Positions 33,501-44,600 of a DNA stretch of 64,000 nt are shown in pieces (the first letter of the stretch is position 1; every line of letters starts with the position of its first letter). Both the position numbers and the translations under genes were made by a program. Under the pieces are notes generated by a model. The model was not told the origin of the DNA, did not search any database, and saw only the letters and a list, made by a program, of their open reading frames with translations. Source of the stretch: Gaeumannomyces sp. JS-464 (lineage: Eukaryota; Ascomycota; Sordariomycetes; Magnaporthales; Magnaporthaceae); assembly GCA_002197995.1 (NCBI GenBank), contig NGZR01000005.1:1984001-2048000 (forward strand), given 5' to 3'.

Positions 33501-35543
33501 TAGCGGAGAGCGTAGTAGCCCGGCCCCGACTGGAGCGCCCAATTCCCTGGTACGTTTGGTGATGCTGCGTCGCTCGCCCCAACTCCCCTCTTCGCTTCCA
33601 TCTTTTTGCCCTTTCCTGCATGTTTCGGGTGGGCACTGCGTGCCTGTTTCGTCGAGTCCCGATCGACCACAAAGCCCCCGTTGCCGAGTCCTGCCAGACA
33701 TACCCTGGCTCGCCTGCTACATGTCGATTCATTCTTAGCCCTGCCCGCTCTATCCTCTCATCACATTGTTGGCTTTGCCGAAATCTCCCGCTGCGCTTCA
33801 CCTCCCCCAATTCACCCAGCCCCCGGTTGCAACCACGCGCCGCTACGGTCTTTTCTGCACCCGTCGGGTCCAGACAACGAATCACGTGGCTAACCGTCTC
33901 TTGATAGGATGACAACGACGACTACTGCGCGTCGTGCAGTGGCAATGGCGAGCTGGTGTGCTGCGAGACGTGCTCGCGGTCGTTCCACTTCAAGTGCGTG
34001 GATCCTCCGCTCCAGGCACCCAACCTGCCCGAGGAGTGGTTCTGCAACGTGTGTCTGAGCGAGCGCGACCCCGCCGGCATGGTCCACCGCTCCGGCTCGT
34101 TCCAATACCTCATCACGGATCTAAACATGAGGACTCGAGCGCCTTCCGCCTCCCTGCCGACGTGCGCGACTACTTCGTCGACGTCCGTGCTGGCCCCGAC
34201 GGCGAGTACGAGGACGTGCCTCCGGTCGCCCCCAAGGCCAAGAGGCGCGGTGGCTACGAGGAGACTCCCGACTTTTTCCGCGTGCGCGATCCCGACGGCA
34301 ACGCCGTTGTGTGTCACTACTGCGACTCGCCTCGGCCGCCAACAGGGCCATCATCCCCTGCAACAGCTGCAGCCTCTACTGGCACTCGACTGTCTGGATC
34401 CGCCCTGGCCGTGCCGCCTGTCTTACGCACCTGGAGGTGCCCTGCCACATCGATGATCTCCTGGCCGTCATGCCCGCCACCCTGGCGCCCCCACAAGCGA
34501 CGCCGCGTCAAGGGCGCGTCGGCCATTCGCCCAGCTTACAGCCGCGGTCTGAAGAACAGCGGCTACATTGAGATTGAGGATGACGACTACGATGACGCGC
34601 AGACCTCCAACATGCTGGTCAGCGCTGATCATCGGCTGCCCGCCCGTGGGCTCGTTCTCGATTTGTCGACAGTGTTCGAAGCTCGTCCAAGGATCATCAT
34701 CGAAGCGCGGCAGAAAGGCGATTGCGCCTGAGCGAGGCTCCTCGCCGACCGCTGAAGCCGTTATCTGCGACCACGCGCACCCTGCTCCCGGCAGTGGTGG
34801 CTACTTCGATCCCCGCCCGATTGAGCATATCCAGGCAGCACACAGCCTGTCAAGCCTTGCCAACGCGGCAGCCGGGCCCTCTGATAATGTCGGCATCCTT
34901 ATTGGCAATGCTCGCTGGGGCCGACGACAATATCATCAGTCTGATGTCGCGCACCAACCCCGTCCACCTGGAGCAGGGCCACGGCCTTACCACGCTCGAC
35001 AAGGTCGGCCTCAAGGCTATGCTGGCTCGGCTGACCCAGCTGACGGGCCGGGTCGAGCACTGATTGGCACGCCAGACTCTGTGCCGTCGTCGCCGCCAAC
35101 CTCATTGCTGATCGCGCGAACCTCGACGAGCCGTCGTCGATCGTCACGGCCGACAGCCCGGCTGTGCCTCAGCTCACCGAGGGGACGGAGAAGTCGACCC
35201 CTGAGGCCGAGGAACTGCCTGTTGTCACCCCTGTCACCGAGCCGGAGCCGACCAGCCCGTGAAGCAGGACCTGGGCTGCGACGATGTCGATATGGCAGAC
35301 TCGATGGCTACAGCGCCCGACGACACCGAGACCATCACGCCAGTCAAGGCCATGTCACGCCTCGCGCTGCCGCTTTTGCGGACAAGTCGGATGTTGCATC
35401 CGCCATGGCTGCCGGCACTGTCTTGGCGAGCTTTGGAGACTCGATGCCGACGCCTTCGACGTCCAGCCGAGGATAACGCGCGAAGCGTCAAGGAGGGAAG
35501 CTCAACGAGCAAGCCAGATGTCGATGGCATGGAGATCGCATGA
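30514..35543 (+). CDS. RCO1-like PHD-finger protein (Rpd3S histone deacetylase complex)
   Basis: In yeast and fission yeast (Cph1/Cph2) RCO1-type proteins bring the Rpd3S deacetylase to transcribed chromatin. The start MFPGSTTRATRS leads to 'FMEKWLEPAV' and 'GVVENMAPLGTLPKP', conserved in this family. Then come a Pro-Ala repeat (near 31,350-31,410), a 'YPTAWALRSLYDD' block, long basic/acidic linkers, and PHD finger 1 (33,923-34,060) with C4HC3 order: CASC..CCETC..H..C..WFCNVC. A second cysteine-rich finger begins at 'CHYCDS' (34,313) with 'IIPCNSCSLYWH'. The C-terminus keeps 'ISLMSRTNP' and 'LKAMLARL'. Introns 33,067-33,455 and 33,550-33,907 are unusually long. At least six frame corrections are needed (31,458; 32,785; 34,125; 34,330; 34,380-34,490), dense around PHD2. 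The end near 35,543 is an estimate. Confidence 0.7.
33067..33907 (+). other. two long introns flanking a 31-codon exon before PHD finger 1
   Basis: Intron A (33,067-33,455, GTGAGT..TCCAG, branch GCTGAC) and intron B (33,550-33,907, GTACGT..GATAG) bracket the exon encoding PMKKRTGPSAGLPRASGERS and 11 further residues. They measure 389 and 358 nt against 55-100 nt elsewhere in the window. Confidence 0.7.
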
Positions 35544-37851
35544 ATGGTCTTCTCCTGGGTTTCCAGCAACCTCGGACCGACACTTGAGCAAAACAGGCTT
35601 GCTCTTTACACCATGTTCGCCCTTCATGGTCTGGTCGAGCTTGACTCCCTGAATGCAGGCCTCCCATTTCATCTTTTGATGACGGGAGATCAGGTGGTGA
35701 CAAACAATTTTCTGAGAAGAACGAACGCTATGGTGTGGTTTTTTGAGGGCTTCTTCATCCATCGCCCACTTGGGCCAGCCCTATCTTTACCATCACACCA
35801 CCTAATATTCCCGACTTGCGCCTTGATCGATCGCATCCCAAATTCCGTCTCTTCTATTTCCACCCATCACTTGCAAAGCTCGCCTATCCCTTCTACTTTT
35901 CAGGCTCCCGGGATGTTTGCAGCAATTTATGGCTTTTGTAACATAGCGTGTATCTTGTGGTTTCCTTCCTTTTTCCTCTTACTCCACACGGCTGGAGCGG
36001 GCGCCTCATTCTCATGGTCGACTTCTACTCCCAGGCCTCGTACTGGTTTCCCTTTGAGAACATCATCTTTTCACTTTTCTGTCTCTTCCTTTTTACGTCT
36101 TTTTTCAACTTCCATATCGGCCCTCTCTCTTTTCATGCTTGTTGCTGTTGCCCTATCTTGGCAGAGAAGGGAGGACCAATTAGCCAGGGAGAGAACCCTT
36201 TTTTTTTTTTTCTTTTTTCTTTTTGCCAAGGGTCGGGGGTGCCTTGTTGTCTTTTTTGAGGCCTACCCACCCGACCCTTCTACCGGAGATGCCGTGCTGT
36301 TGTGAGCTACATCCTAGGCATAAAAAAAAGTGCCGGGATATCAAAGATGTCACGGAGGAAGAGAAGAAGCGGGACGAGCGGAGATGAGACTAAGAAGATG
36401 GATGGTGGATAACGAGTCTCTTTGCGGGAGAAGGGAAAAGAGAAAAGCAAGACTGGTCTTTTATAGATTCATCAGATTCAGAAATCCCAGAAGAGACTCT
36501 TATTGATTGACTTGTGGATCTCGCTTCGCTCTGGCTCAAGTGGTCAAGTGGTGTCACCGGCCTCGTCATCTATTTGTTGCCGAAACGCAGGAGACGTCAC
36601 CCGTTGGGGGGGTGGGGGGGGGGGGGGGGGGGGGGGGTTGTCCCTCGTCGTTTATATATTTGGCCAGGGTGGGCTCCGCGTTCGTGTCTTCGTTTCAAGT
36701 CCCATCCACGGGGACAAATTCCCGATGGGTTTTTTCTTTTACTCGGTACCTTGTTCTCTAAGGATCTACACACTACATACGTCCCTATGTAACCCCCCAC
36801 GTTGGCGCACACAGCTAACCAGGAGCGGCCGTTTTTGCCCCGCCTCCTTCCTGGACCAGCCTCGGCCTCGGCCGTCCAGCTTTTCTAGAGAGGCCGGCGT
36901 GCAATGAGTTGAAAGTGTGATAATGACAAGCGGGCTCCGCCGCCTCTTGTCACGCACACGTCCGAGACCATGGCAGAATCAACGCTGACGACGGAAAGCG
37001 AAGAAGGCGAACCGAGCAGGCGAACCTTGGTCAACCATATCAAAGAACAGTCATCCACGCAAATTTGTTGGATAGGCTGTCAAATGAAGCAGGAAAAAAA
37101 AAAGCAACGGTTGAACGGCTAGGGTCATGATGACATATGGATTGATACGGATAGAAAGGCATCGATTCGACAGGCGAGTTGGGCCATCAAAAAGGAACAG
37201 ATTCGACAAGGTAGTAACGAAAGGGACATAACTAAGAAAAGGTCAAAGTTATGTCGACGTCAAACAACAACGTATGCCATGGCCTAATAATGAAAAAAGA
37301 AAGATGCTCCCTTTTTGTGCACGCCAAGAGTAAGAGCGGCCTGCACGTCTCTCCTCTAATGTTTAGTGGGCTTTTTTTCTTTCTCTTTGCCGCCCCTAGT
37401 TTGCCGGTCCAGAAACGAGAAAAAAAAAACAGGGAAAAGAATGAGAGCAGGAAAGAAGAAAACTCCGGGCCCTGTCGAGGATGTAAAGAGACGTTGGATG
37501 CTAAGGCAAGATGAAGATGGTGCAACCCGGTAGAGGCCAGGCTCTTCTGCGAGGCACACATAGACAGGTCATGAGAGAAACAAGTGCAAGTACGTGGCGC
37601 CCCTCCCTCTTGCCGTTCCTGAAATCCCTGGAAAAGACCTGGAGTTGAAATCGAAAACATGAAAAAAAAAAGAAGAAAAAAGTTCGAAGTGGATCAACAG
37701 AGAAGAAATAGCTGCATGATCAAGTAGAACTTTGGTTTCTGGTGGGAGTTTTACATTTCTTCAGTAGCCGTGATTCCGCTTATCGTTGCTAGTCATGGAG
37801 CAAGGTGTCAAATGTCAGTCTCTTCACTCGTCTGAGAAATAATGGTAGGCA
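35544..37851. other. convergent 3' region with a poly(G) tract
   Basis: The PHD gene and the PUF gene both end toward this gap. It is T-rich at 35,900-36,250, contains a 24-nt G run at 36,614-36,637 preceded by seven more G, and shows no coding potential I can support. Confidence 0.45.
36614..36637. repeat. poly(G) tract, 24 nt
   Basis: A pure G run, with another G7 directly before it separated by a single T. It could form G-quadruplex structure. The exact length is unreliable in a draft. Confidence 0.85.
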
Positions 37852-40800
37852 TCACTGCCGCCGATCCTCGGGCGGGTTGCGGTTGTTGCTTACACGTCCT
37901 CGCCTGGCGTTGTTTACTTGCTGCCCCTGCTGCATGTATGCGGCGGCGTTCGGCATCCCACCAAGGCCGTTGTACCCAAAGCCCTCGCCGCCCACAGCAC
38001 CGACGCCAGCCGCTCCGACTGGCATAGGGAAGCCGGGGGCACCCCCAAAGGGTACCTGGCCGAGCTGCGCGCCCGCCGGCATGCCGGGCATCTGGCCGCT
38101 CGGCGCCTGGATCGGGCTGCCGTTTGGCATGCCGCCCTGGTTACGGAACTGGTCCATCGACGGGCTGGGGCTGCTGAAGGCGGGGAAACCAGCCTGCATA
38201 GCCGCTGGGAAGTAGTTGCCCATCGGAGGCGTCGCACGCGAAAGCAAGCTCTGCTGGTACTGAAGCTGCTGAAGGCTGACGGCCGCCATGGGGCCGTTGG
38301 CACCAGTGAACATGCCGGGCGGAGCACCAAACGCCGGGAACTGCTGAATGCCGGGCTCTGCGCTCTCACTCCTGGGAATCCCGAAGCCTGCCTCAAAGCC
38401 GGGAGCACCACCGCCCGGGTTCAGAGGGTTGAAGAACTGTTGGCCGGCGCCGCCGAACTGAGGCGGTGTCTGCTGTTGCGCCTGCTGCTGGGCCTGCTGG
38501 GCCTGCTGGGCCTGGGTCTGAGCCGCCTGGGATTGCTGCTTGTGCTGGGCCTGAGACTGCTGCTGCTGCCCCTGAGATTGTTGCTGCTCCCGGTGGTGAG
38601 CGTTCATGCTGGCCTGCCTAGAGCCCGGGCGCGGGCGGTCGTTGTTGGAGCTGTGATCGCGCGAACCGCCTCCGTTACGAGTGGAGAGGCCCACCTCGTC
38701 CATGAGACGCTTGTAACCCTGCGAAGGCTGGGCCTTTATCCGGACGAGAACCGTCTTCACGTTCTCGACGACCTGGCTCCGAATGTTCTCGTCAAAGAAG
38801 GGTGTCGTCAACACCTTGAAGATCAGAGTTGCACCACAGGCGTGATCCGACAGGATCGCCTCGAGGATGTGGTCGTTCTTGGTGAAGAACAGGGCCTTGA
38901 GGATTGTGTCCCTAGCGTCTGCTTCGGCCTTCTGGTTAATGACCTTGAGCACGGTGAGATAGGCGACCTTGTGGGTGCACAGGTGGACAAGGTAAGGAAT
39001 CAGCTGTGGCGAGAGCACAGTGCGGCGCTGCGGGAACGTGCACGTGTCGAGGAACCAGGTGAGCAGCAGAGCGCCATTGGCGTTGGTGGCCAGCTGAACG
39101 CTGTGGAGGGCGATGGCAGCCGCCAGCATCCGCTGCTGCTCCTTCGTTGCGTGGTGGCTCTCCAGGCAGGCCCTCATAGCACGGGCACCGTAGCGGCCCT
39201 GCGAGACCTCCCACATCTTGCTCAGCATCGTCTCGAAGATGAAGTCGTTGTATGGGGCACCAAACTTGAGGCAGCCCTGCAGCACGTAGTGCCGTACTGG
39301 TCCAGGAAGAGCGGGACCGTGTATGGGCGGAGGTTCTCGACGATCATGTTCATCTGGGTGGGTGTCTTGCAGACGTCGATGATCTTCTGCGCAGCCCAAG
39401 TTCCGTTCTTGTGCACGCCGATCTCAGCCATGTGCGGCGCGATCTCAGCCAGCATGGCGTCGCGCAGCTCATCCGAGCAGTGCTCAAAGAGCTTCTGGAC
39501 CACCGTGTTTCCAAGGTAGTCTGACGCGAGCTCGGCGATCTCAGGGAGCATGTCCACAGCGATGTTCTCGATCTCGGCGTTGGACAGGCTCTGGTTGTCG
39601 ATTCTCTTGCGGATGTCACGTAGCTTGGGCGCATCGTGCACGCGCGTGTGCGCAGGCTCTTTGATGGGAGGAATCTCATCAATGAAATTGGTGAACTGGA
39701 TGGCCCGCTGCACGCTGAGCGAGATGCGGTAAGTGTCATCCTCATTGGCTCCAAACTGCTTCACAATAGACATGACGTCCGACGTCATCTCATGCAGCGG
39801 CGGCACGGTGGGCGTGACGTTGGCGAGCTGAGCTGCCGAGTCGCCCGAGCCAGCTGCGGCGGGCGCGGCCTGGGCGTCCTGGCCCTTTGAGAAGGGATCA
39901 GGGCTGGGCGACGGGAATGCACCATCGTGGCCGGGCGTGTTAGAGGCCGAGGGCGGCTTGGCAAAGTTGATGCGGATGGGGCCGGCCCCGGGGAAGATCT
40001 CTTTGCCGTTCATGCTCGCTTTCGCCGAGATGGCACTGTCGATACGCTCAAAGTTGACGAAACCACAGTTCTTGTGGGTGAGAACCCTGGCGGACAGGAT
40101 GGGGCCGTACGACTTGAACATCTCGGTCAGGGTCGACGTCGTCGTTGAGGTGGGGATGCTGCCAAGCCAGAGGGCACTCGTAGGACCCTCCAGACCCTGC
40201 TCCTCCACACTCAAGAGACCATTGTTGGTGCTGTTTGACCTGCCCAGCGAAAGCCCCGCCACAGCCTGTGGAAGCTCTTCATACTCCTTGTCGTCCGAGA
40301 GCCTGATATCGGCCGCCGTGATGGTGCTGTCCATGCGTGTCGGGGCAGGGTAGAAGCCCCTCATCATGCGCGAGGGGGTATCAAGAACGCCGGCAGTCCT
40401 GGCACGCGGGCGATTGACGGCAGCCTGGCTAGCAAAGGCTTGCTGAACCGCCAAATTGTGATTATGGATGGCGGCATTGGTGGCAGCCAATTGGTCCTGC
40501 AGCTGAGCTGCGACCAGCCTGGCCTCGTAGGCGGCAAGCTCCTCCGGGTCAAAATCGTCCTCTTCCTCGTCGGCATACTTGTCCTTGTTGTTTACCGAGT
40601 AGGAACGGAAGCGGTTGGCCTTGGTGAAGTCAGCCAGAGTAGGGATGTAGGGGGTCGGATCTGGGCCCTGGCAGGCTGTGGGGTGGTCTCGGCGAGTCCC
40701 AGGTAGTCCAGAGTGCGCATGTGCACGTCATTCTCTCCGGCTCCCTCCCGCGAGAAGGCGGACTGGGCAGGCGAGCTGGGCCCGTTGGAGCCGATGCTCG

Positions 40801-41638
40801 CAATGCTTGCCAGGGTGGCGCCCCGCTCGCGGCCGGTGGGGTTCCAGCTGCTAAATATAGAGGGCCCAAATGGCGAGTTGGTCCCTGGGATCTGAGCCTG
40901 AGCAAAAGGGCTGCGCTGCGGCATGGAGCCGGCACGCAGCCTAGACAGCAGTGTCGAGGGATTCTGCGCGGACTCCAGAGGGTCCAGTCCAGGCGAGGGT
41001 GCCTGGAAAGGGCTTTGGGAGGGTGTCGGCCTCGAGGACTTGGGCGCCAGAGACTGTATGTTGAGGAGGCCGTTCCCAACGCCGCCGGGGGAGAAGCGCG
41101 AGGGAACCGTCCCAGCGCGGGCCCGCCTCGTCTGGGGAAGACTCTCTGGAGTCGGCAGCTGGGCAAAGTCGGGGAACCCATCGGTGGGAGACTCGGGGAT
41201 GTTCTCGCGCAACGGGGTCGAGTTGCCACTGGTGGGAGGGCCGCCCCACGGGTTCACCGGCAGGCCAGGTACGCCTTCCTGTGCCTGGATCTCGCGGGCT
41301 CTGCAGCATTTGCGGGTCAAGGTCAGCCGATGCTCTACCGCGTTTCTTTGGGGATACGGGATGTTGCGTGGCAAGCTCAACACGGTGGCCAGATTGGGTG
41401 CATACCTCTTGGAGTATAATCTGCTCGAGCCGGCGCCCATCTCGTGAGACGGGGAGCCGGCACCGGATCGTGAAGCACCCTGCATCTTGGCCGAGGAAAG
41501 ACCAAAAGGAGACCTGATGGCGCTGGAGGACGGGTCATTGGGCGAGGTGCTCGCGGTGGGCGAGTTCGACCGAGGCTGACCAGCAGCAGCCTGGGCGAAG
41601 CTGCCGATTGTCAAATGGTCGGATCTAGAACTGGACAT
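37852..41638 (-). CDS. JSN1/PUF-type RNA-binding protein (RRM + Pumilio repeats)
   Basis: Puf proteins of the yeast Jsn1/Puf2 group bind 3' UTRs and affect mRNA decay and localisation, in part at membranes or mitochondria. The start is MSSSRSDHLTIG. After a Ser/Pro-rich region, an RRM ('ALWLGSIPTST', 'ILTHKNCGFVNFERIDSA') is followed by Pumilio repeats ('DYLGNTVVQKLFEHCSDELR', 'HKNGTWAAQKIIDVC', 'GRYGARAMRACLESH', 'LTWFLDT', 'ACGATLIFKVL') and a Gln/Ala-rich, then Gly/Pro/Met-rich tail. One intron, about 41,405-41,301. Frame corrections near 40,668 (before PYIPTLADF) and 39,287 (DQYGT|YVLQGCLKFG) are each one missing base. The length is about 1,220 residues, normal for fungal members. The stop is at 37,852. 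Confidence 0.83.
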
Positions 41639-44600
41639 TATCGATTATCGTGTCCCGACCGGACCCTCATCAGATACGACACGTGTTTATCTGAGGAGGC
41701 GGTGGATATCGTCTCTGGTTTCTTTTGTTCGTTCTTTCTGAAAGACTCGTCTAAATACCGAAGAGGAGATTTCGAGGGAGCGTCGTCGACGGTGAAAACT
41801 GCAGCTGGATCGCCAGGCTGCCAGTTGTCGGGGCGGGTGTGAGTGGTGGAGTTGGTTCCGCACACCGGTCGAAAGCGGTCGGCTGGGAATGGCAGATGGA
41901 AAAAGTAACGGAAGGGCGGTTCGATATTGGGGATTACCAAAATGTGGTAGTGTCGTGTGGACCACAAGGGGCAGCAAGAAAAAAAGAAAAAGAAAAAAGT
42001 CGCTAGCTGATCAAGGGAGTGGATTCGATCTGATGCCTTGTTTATTGCGACGGTGAAAATAAATTGACCTTTCGGTTTCTTGCAAGCAAAACCAGAAGAG
42101 AATTAAAGTCGACGGGACAATCGGATCGGGGCGAGCAGAAGATGCACGGCGGGTTCGACGCTGTTGAGGTCGAGAAGACGAGACGACAGTCTGGTCCAAG
42201 CCCTTGGGGTTGGATGGATGGGGACTCGCAGGCAAGTCGAGGGGAGAAAAAAAAAAAAAAAAAAGCTCAAAGGGCTTAGCTGGCCGGCCGAGCAAGGAGC
42301 GTCAGGGGGCGTGGAGGAGACCAAGTAGGTAAGGTTCGCCGCCGCTCAACTGTCAGTCGTGCGTGCAGCTTTCCGCTCTAGGGCGTTCCCAAAGAGGCTG
42401 CAACAAGTCCGGCTCCAGTTCCTGCTGCCCTGCGCTCTCCCCAATTCATTGGCGACCTGCGGTTCGTCGGACGGAAGGGCGAAGACGAGAGGTTCGTTTT
42501 GGTTTCGCAAGAAAAGAAAATGAGAGGGAGACTAAAAGGAAGGACGGGATTGGTCAATATACAGGCGTCATGGGCGTAGAATTCATGAGCCTGGAGAAGA
42601 GGACGACGCAACGGCGTTGGATGGGGAGGGGAAAAGGAGAGAGAGAGAGAGAAAGAGAGAAAGAGAGGAATTGAGGATTCGTGTCGGCCCAGGCAGGTCG
42701 TGCTCGAGAGCCAGGCGGGTTGATGCGACTGACTGGCCTGACTGGAGCTGTGCGGGTGGAGGTGGCAGTGGTCGCGCAGGCAGGGAGGACGGGGTTTTAG
42801 TGGGGAACGGGGAGGCACGACTAGCACGCTTGGGCAGGCCACAAGGCCGCCTGCGAGTTGCAGCGCAGAATGGCTGCCGGCTTCAAGCTTGACGCTTTCG
42901 CGGCGAATCGAGAGCGACAGGGGACGTATGACGGGGGTGGAGAGTTTGGAGCGCCAGTTGGGGCGATTGGAGGGGCTGGCCAAGAAGGATGAAACAAGCT
43001 GCATCGTCGTCCCCTTTAGGGGGCCAGCTTCTCAGGTGCCTCGAGAGCGCACCAACGTCGCCTCAAGATGACGGCGAATGTGGGTGTCTGCAGGCGGGCA
43101 TTCCGGGTTGCTTGCACTCAATCAACTGCTTCCTTTTTCTCGCGCGGTGTTCATCTCATCGTGGGGACACCAGAGAGACTGACGGACGGATGGCGGGTGG
43201 TGGACGGACGGAAGCCACGCGTGCGTCTCCTTTTTTTCTGCCTCTTTTGGGGTCCGGCCTTGCTTTTGGCCCTGCGCAAGCAAGCGTCTGCAGGTTTCTG
43301 GGGCTGGATTTTCCACACACCCTTTTTGATACGAACAGACAAGCCTCATGAAAAAACACGGAGAAAAGAAGAAACAAAAACCAAGGAAAAGAAACATACC
43401 GTAACGACCTCACTGCCTGAACAAACGCGCCTCTATTGTCTTGGTATAGCCATTGGCATGAGCCTTGGATCGCCTCGGACAAAGTCTATCACGGCTGGGC
43501 TTCACCTCACGCGACAGAATAAAAGGGGAAAGCACCTAATCCGTCCACCTCCATCCCATCATGTCGCATCCCGTCATCTCAGTTTTGCCCTTGTTTAAGG
43601 TACAGTCAGTTTACTGGCCGCTCCTGCAGCACAAGCACCTGAGCCTTGGGGACCTAGGACGGCGCGGATTAAGGGGCGGGGGTGGTGGCACGTTCGTTGC
43701 ACTGTGAGACTACTTTTTCGTCTGCTCCTTTTTCATCCTCCTCTGTCTCTACCTGTGTTTGACTGCTGTTTCTCTCGTCCAATTCTCCGCGCGGGAATGG
43801 CCTGGCACGTTCGGTGCTTTGCTGGCGCCAACCTCGCAGGGCAGAGCCATTACGCCCAACTCATGGAGTCCCACCCAGGCTCCAAGGCGAGTCAGGGCCG
43901 GGGGCGGATAAAGGTCGTGCGTTGGTAGGTAGCCCGTGCCCAGGAAGTCTGCTAGTGTGGGCACCGCGCACGCACAACACGCACGCACGCACGCACATTG
44001 GGGCCCTAACGCCCCCGACGCTGGGGGTGGGAGGCTGATCACGGGGCTCGTCGCTCCGACGGACTTTGGTTTGTATGGCAGACCTGCTTCCGCGGACTAC
44101 TGGGCGGGCTATTTATGTTATTTGTCATCTGAGCAGGGAGAGGCATCCGACGCGATACAGGCTCGGAGTGTAGATGCATCCTTGCTTCAACACAAAGTCC
44201 AGGCCCGCGCCAAGCCCCAGATTGAGAGCGCGGCGAATCCCACACAGCGAGCGAGCCAGCCCGCCTCCCCGGCGCGGTGCCCAGGGGGCGCACACAGCTC
44301 GGGCTCAGCTGGGTGGGCTGGGCTTTCGACTTGGCTGGTAGGTACCTGGTAGGTGGTAGGTGGTGATCGACCAGCTCAGCCCGCCCACCCACATGCCGGG
44401 ACTCGGATGCTGTTCAGGTTGATTGGGCTTGTGCTCCAACCGACTAAGCAAACAAGAGAAGAGGCGGAAGCGACAGGCTGCTGCGTATGGCGAGTGCATC
44501 TGCCATCTGGGATGTCCCCAGGCCCGGCAGAGGCGCCAGCAACGAACTGCCCCATGGCCCCGTGCCGGCGCCCGCCCTGACAGAGTGATATCCCGAACGG

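Noticed and set aside
37918..39519. 533-codon plus-strand open frame
   Set aside because: Exact antisense shadow of the PUF coding region, whose minus-strand product has clear RRM and Pumilio motifs.
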